DNA of 24,323 nucleotides, taken from a virus. This document shows positions 22,520 through 24,323 of the stretch, in pieces; position 1 is the first letter of the stretch; each line of letters begins with the position of its first letter. The DNA is taken from IMG/VR virus record IMGVR_UViG_3300025112_000182, positions 1 to 24,323 of that record. One strand, given 5' to 3'. Made by a program: the position numbers and the translations under genes. Under the pieces are notes generated by a model, which saw only the letters and a list, made by a program, of their open reading frames with translations, had not been told where the DNA came from and did not search any database.

Positions 22520-24323
22520 ATGGCTCTGACCCCCGAAGAAATTGAAGCACTCGAACAACAGTTAGCTGACCTTCGCGCCGAAGTCTCCGCGCTCGGTGCT
22601 GAAGGCGCGGCACGGGCAGCAGAGCTAGATATTCTGGAAGATGCGCTGACTAGGGGCGGTGAAGCCGCTGCGGGCGTTGCCTCCGCAATGGCAAGAATGC
22701 GCCGCGAAATAGCGGAAACCTCCGACGCCTCCAGGACTCTTGCAAGAGGTACTGAGCGCTTAATTAGAACACTAACCGGTGTTGAAAGAGGTGCAGATGG
22801 AGCGGCCGCCGGTTTCGCCAGAATGATTTCCGAAGGTGAGGCTGTTGGAACCGCCTTTCACATAATGGGTAAAGAAATTGCAGAAACGCTGACACCGACG
22901 AACTTGGCGATTGCAGGTTTTAAAAAGTTTGTTGAAGCGTCAACTGTCTTAACTCTAAGTGTTGATAACGCTACTGCGGCGTTTGCCAAATCCACAGGAA
23001 CCGGATTAAAATATAGGGATGTAATCAAATCGGTAGAGTATCAAAATCGTGATCTTGGTGTAACCGCAGATCAGGCAGCTACCGCAGTTGGTGCTCTTCA
23101 AGGCGGATTTTCTGAATTCTTAATGATGTCCGAGAAAGCACAAAAAGATTTAGCTGGTACCGTGGCTCAATTTGAAACATTCGGTGTCTCTGCGGATAAT
23201 ACAACTGGTTTTCTACAAGCCGTCACTAGAACAACTGGCAGGACAAGAACTGGTGCTCTAAAACTTCAAAAGTCTATAATGGGTACTGCAAAAGCCTTTG
23301 GGGATGATCTAAATAAGGTCATGCAGGAAGCCAGCACAATAATGCCCAAGCTTGCAATTCACGGACGAAATATGGAAAAAGTCTTTGATGACCTCTATTC
23401 TGCCTCCAAACGAACTGGCATGGGAATGCAAGATATTGTATCCCTGTCTGAGCAGTTTGACACGTTTGAGAGTGCTGCCGACGCAGCCGGAAACTTAAAC
23501 GCTGTTCTTGCTTCAATGGGTGGCACGCCGCTTGTTGACACAATGGAAATTCTTGAAACTACAAATCCGGCTGAAAGAATGGAGCTATTCCGCAATGCTA
23601 TTTCGCAATCCGTTGGTGATTTCGAAAGTCTTGATTATTGGTCACAAAAGGCTCTAGCTAGCACATTAGGAATGTCAAGTGAACAATTGCTTATGATGAT
23701 GAACCAAGAGGAGCAGGTAGACGCGCTAGAGGCTGCTATGACAAAAGCCGGATTAAGACAAGACGAGATGGTAGAGCTACAGAAAGCAGGTCGAGATTTT
23801 GCAACGGAAGCGAAAATTTTAGCAATGTCGTTTGCAGTATCTCTCCAGGGTCCATTAAATCGACTCAAGGACACAATGGGTGCCATTAGCGGCTTCTTAA
23901 ATTCTTTTAACGAAAGTTTTGGCTGGATGGCGGGGATTGCGAAAGTTGGTGGGATGTTGATCGCATCCTTAGTGGGGGGCACACTCATGACCCTCGTTGG
24001 TTCTCTAATGATGCGAGGTTCAAACCCTTTGATGCAAACCTATGCGTCGGACGTAACGACTCATACCCTCCTGACCCAACTCCTCGCTACGTCAACCACC
24101 GACGCTGCGACAGGAGCAGTAACAACCTCTGCCTCCGGTGTGGGTGCCTCCATCGGGAAGGGTACCGCACTCACCATAGCCATCGCAGCAGCGGTAATGG
24201 GGGTAACTAAACTTATAAGTGATATAGAACGAGACAAGGCAGCGGGGGAAGAAGAAAAAGCCAAGCACAGAGCGCAAATCGGAACCGCGCTAGCCGTTGT
24301 AGGGGGGATCGGCGGGGCGGGAG
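22520..24323 (+). CDS. Tail tape measure protein (3' partial)
   Basis: The frame opened by the ATG at 22520 stays open to the window end, giving 601 codons without a stop. It starts 14 bases after the preceding gene, with AGGA at 22505-22508. The first 30 residues are a charged heptad-like helix (LTPEEIEALEQQLADLRAEV), followed by long Ala-rich helical stretches, as expected of tape measure proteins. Hydrophobic Gly/Ala segments lie at about 468-500 (GWMAGIAKVGGMLIASLVGG), about 548-565 and at the cut end (about 590-601), possible membrane-inserting segments used in DNA entry. It should set tail length and fill the tube. It already exceeds the 590 aa of T4 gp29, so it is probably much longer. 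Confidence 0.87.
   Translation, partial: MALTPEEIEALEQQLADLRAEVSALGAEGAARAAELDILEDALTRGGEAAAGVASAMARMRREIAETSDASRTLARGTERLIRTLTGVERGADGAAAGFARMISEGEAVGTAFHIMGKEIAETLTPTNLAIAGFKKFVEASTVLTLSVDNATAAFAKSTGTGLKYRDVIKSVEYQNRDLGVTADQAATAVGALQGGFSEFLMMSEKAQKDLAGTVAQFETFGVSADNTTGFLQAVTRTTGRTRTGALKLQKSIMGTAKAFGDDLNKVMQEASTIMPKLAIHGRNMEKVFDDLYSASKRTGMGMQDIVSLSEQFDTFESAADAAGNLNAVLASMGGTPLVDTMEILETTNPAERMELFRNAISQSVGDFESLDYWSQKALASTLGMSSEQLLMMMNQEEQVDALEAAMTKAGLRQDEMVELQKAGRDFATEAKILAMSFAVSLQGPLNRLKDTMGAISGFLNSFNESFGWMAGIAKVGGMLIASLVGGTLMTLVGSLMMRGSNPLMQTYASDVTTHTLLTQLLATSTTDAATGAVTTSASGVGASIGKGTALTIAIAAAVMGVTKLISDIERDKAAGEEEKAKHRAQIGTALAVVGGIGGAG

Noticed and set aside
1-24323. Search for T4-type late promoters (TATAAATA) on the coding strand in the spacers.
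   Set aside because: None was found in the intergenic leaders. The different CTATTTAT element is reported instead as tentative.
1-24323. Signs of prophage integration or mobile elements.
   Set aside because: No integrase, repressor, terminal inverted repeats or transposase is visible. The region looks like part of a lytic phage genome.

Overview
The window is a stretch of the structural (late) region of a contractile-tailed T4-superfamily bacteriophage. All supported genes are on the plus strand, tightly packed, and often linked by ATGA or TAATG stop/start overlaps. The core is recognisable by family resemblance: a gp21-type prohead protease, gp22-like scaffold, gp23-like major capsid protein, gp13- and gp14-like neck proteins, gp15-like tail completion protein, gp18 sheath, gp19 tube, a gp26-type baseplate/tail assembly protein, and the start of a tape measure protein. 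The sequences are far from T4 itself. The moderate to low GC content, the style of the fibre genes and a phage-borne ribosomal protein bS21 suggest an environmental, probably marine, virus of a Gram-negative bacterium. The host cannot be named from the sequence.

Layout. 1-1948: the tail end of one gene, two unrecognised proteins (278 and 179 aa), a small DUF1360-like membrane protein and a possible 20-codon ORF. 1984-3205: a coupled trio of gp21 protease, an unrecognised 138 aa protein and bS21. 3261-11629: an adsorption/decoration island holding two small beta-rich proteins of about 143 aa, two very repetitive fibre proteins (808 and 1234 aa) that share modules, and a 388 aa Asp-box (BNR-type) beta-propeller protein. 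11720-14564: scaffold, major capsid protein and a strong terminator. 14601-17275: neck and tail completion genes. 17388-20963: sheath and tube. 21020-22128: a gp26-type zinc-ribbon protein, a small ORF in its +1 frame that may be reached by frameshifting, and a perfect hairpin-plus-T-run terminator. 22171-24323: an unrecognised 111 aa protein and the first 601 codons of the tape measure protein, which runs off the end.

How it fits together: gp22 and gp21 build and process the prohead made of gp23. The gp13/14/15 proteins close the head and cap the tail. gp18/gp19 polymerise along the tape measure, helped by the gp26-type protein. The island supplies host-recognition or surface proteins. bS21 and the membrane protein are not virion-assembly proteins in any known sense and are the likely host-directed extras.

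The most interesting points are the bS21 gene coupled to the protease gene, the possible programmed +1 frameshift in the tail assembly gene, the fibre island inserted between genes 21 and 22, module sharing between the two fibres, the propeller protein, and a CAACTATTTAT-like motif in five intergenic leaders, once just after a terminator and once after a weak hairpin. No stretch over 300 bases lacks a gene. I found no tRNA, CRISPR, insertion sequence, integrase or attachment site.
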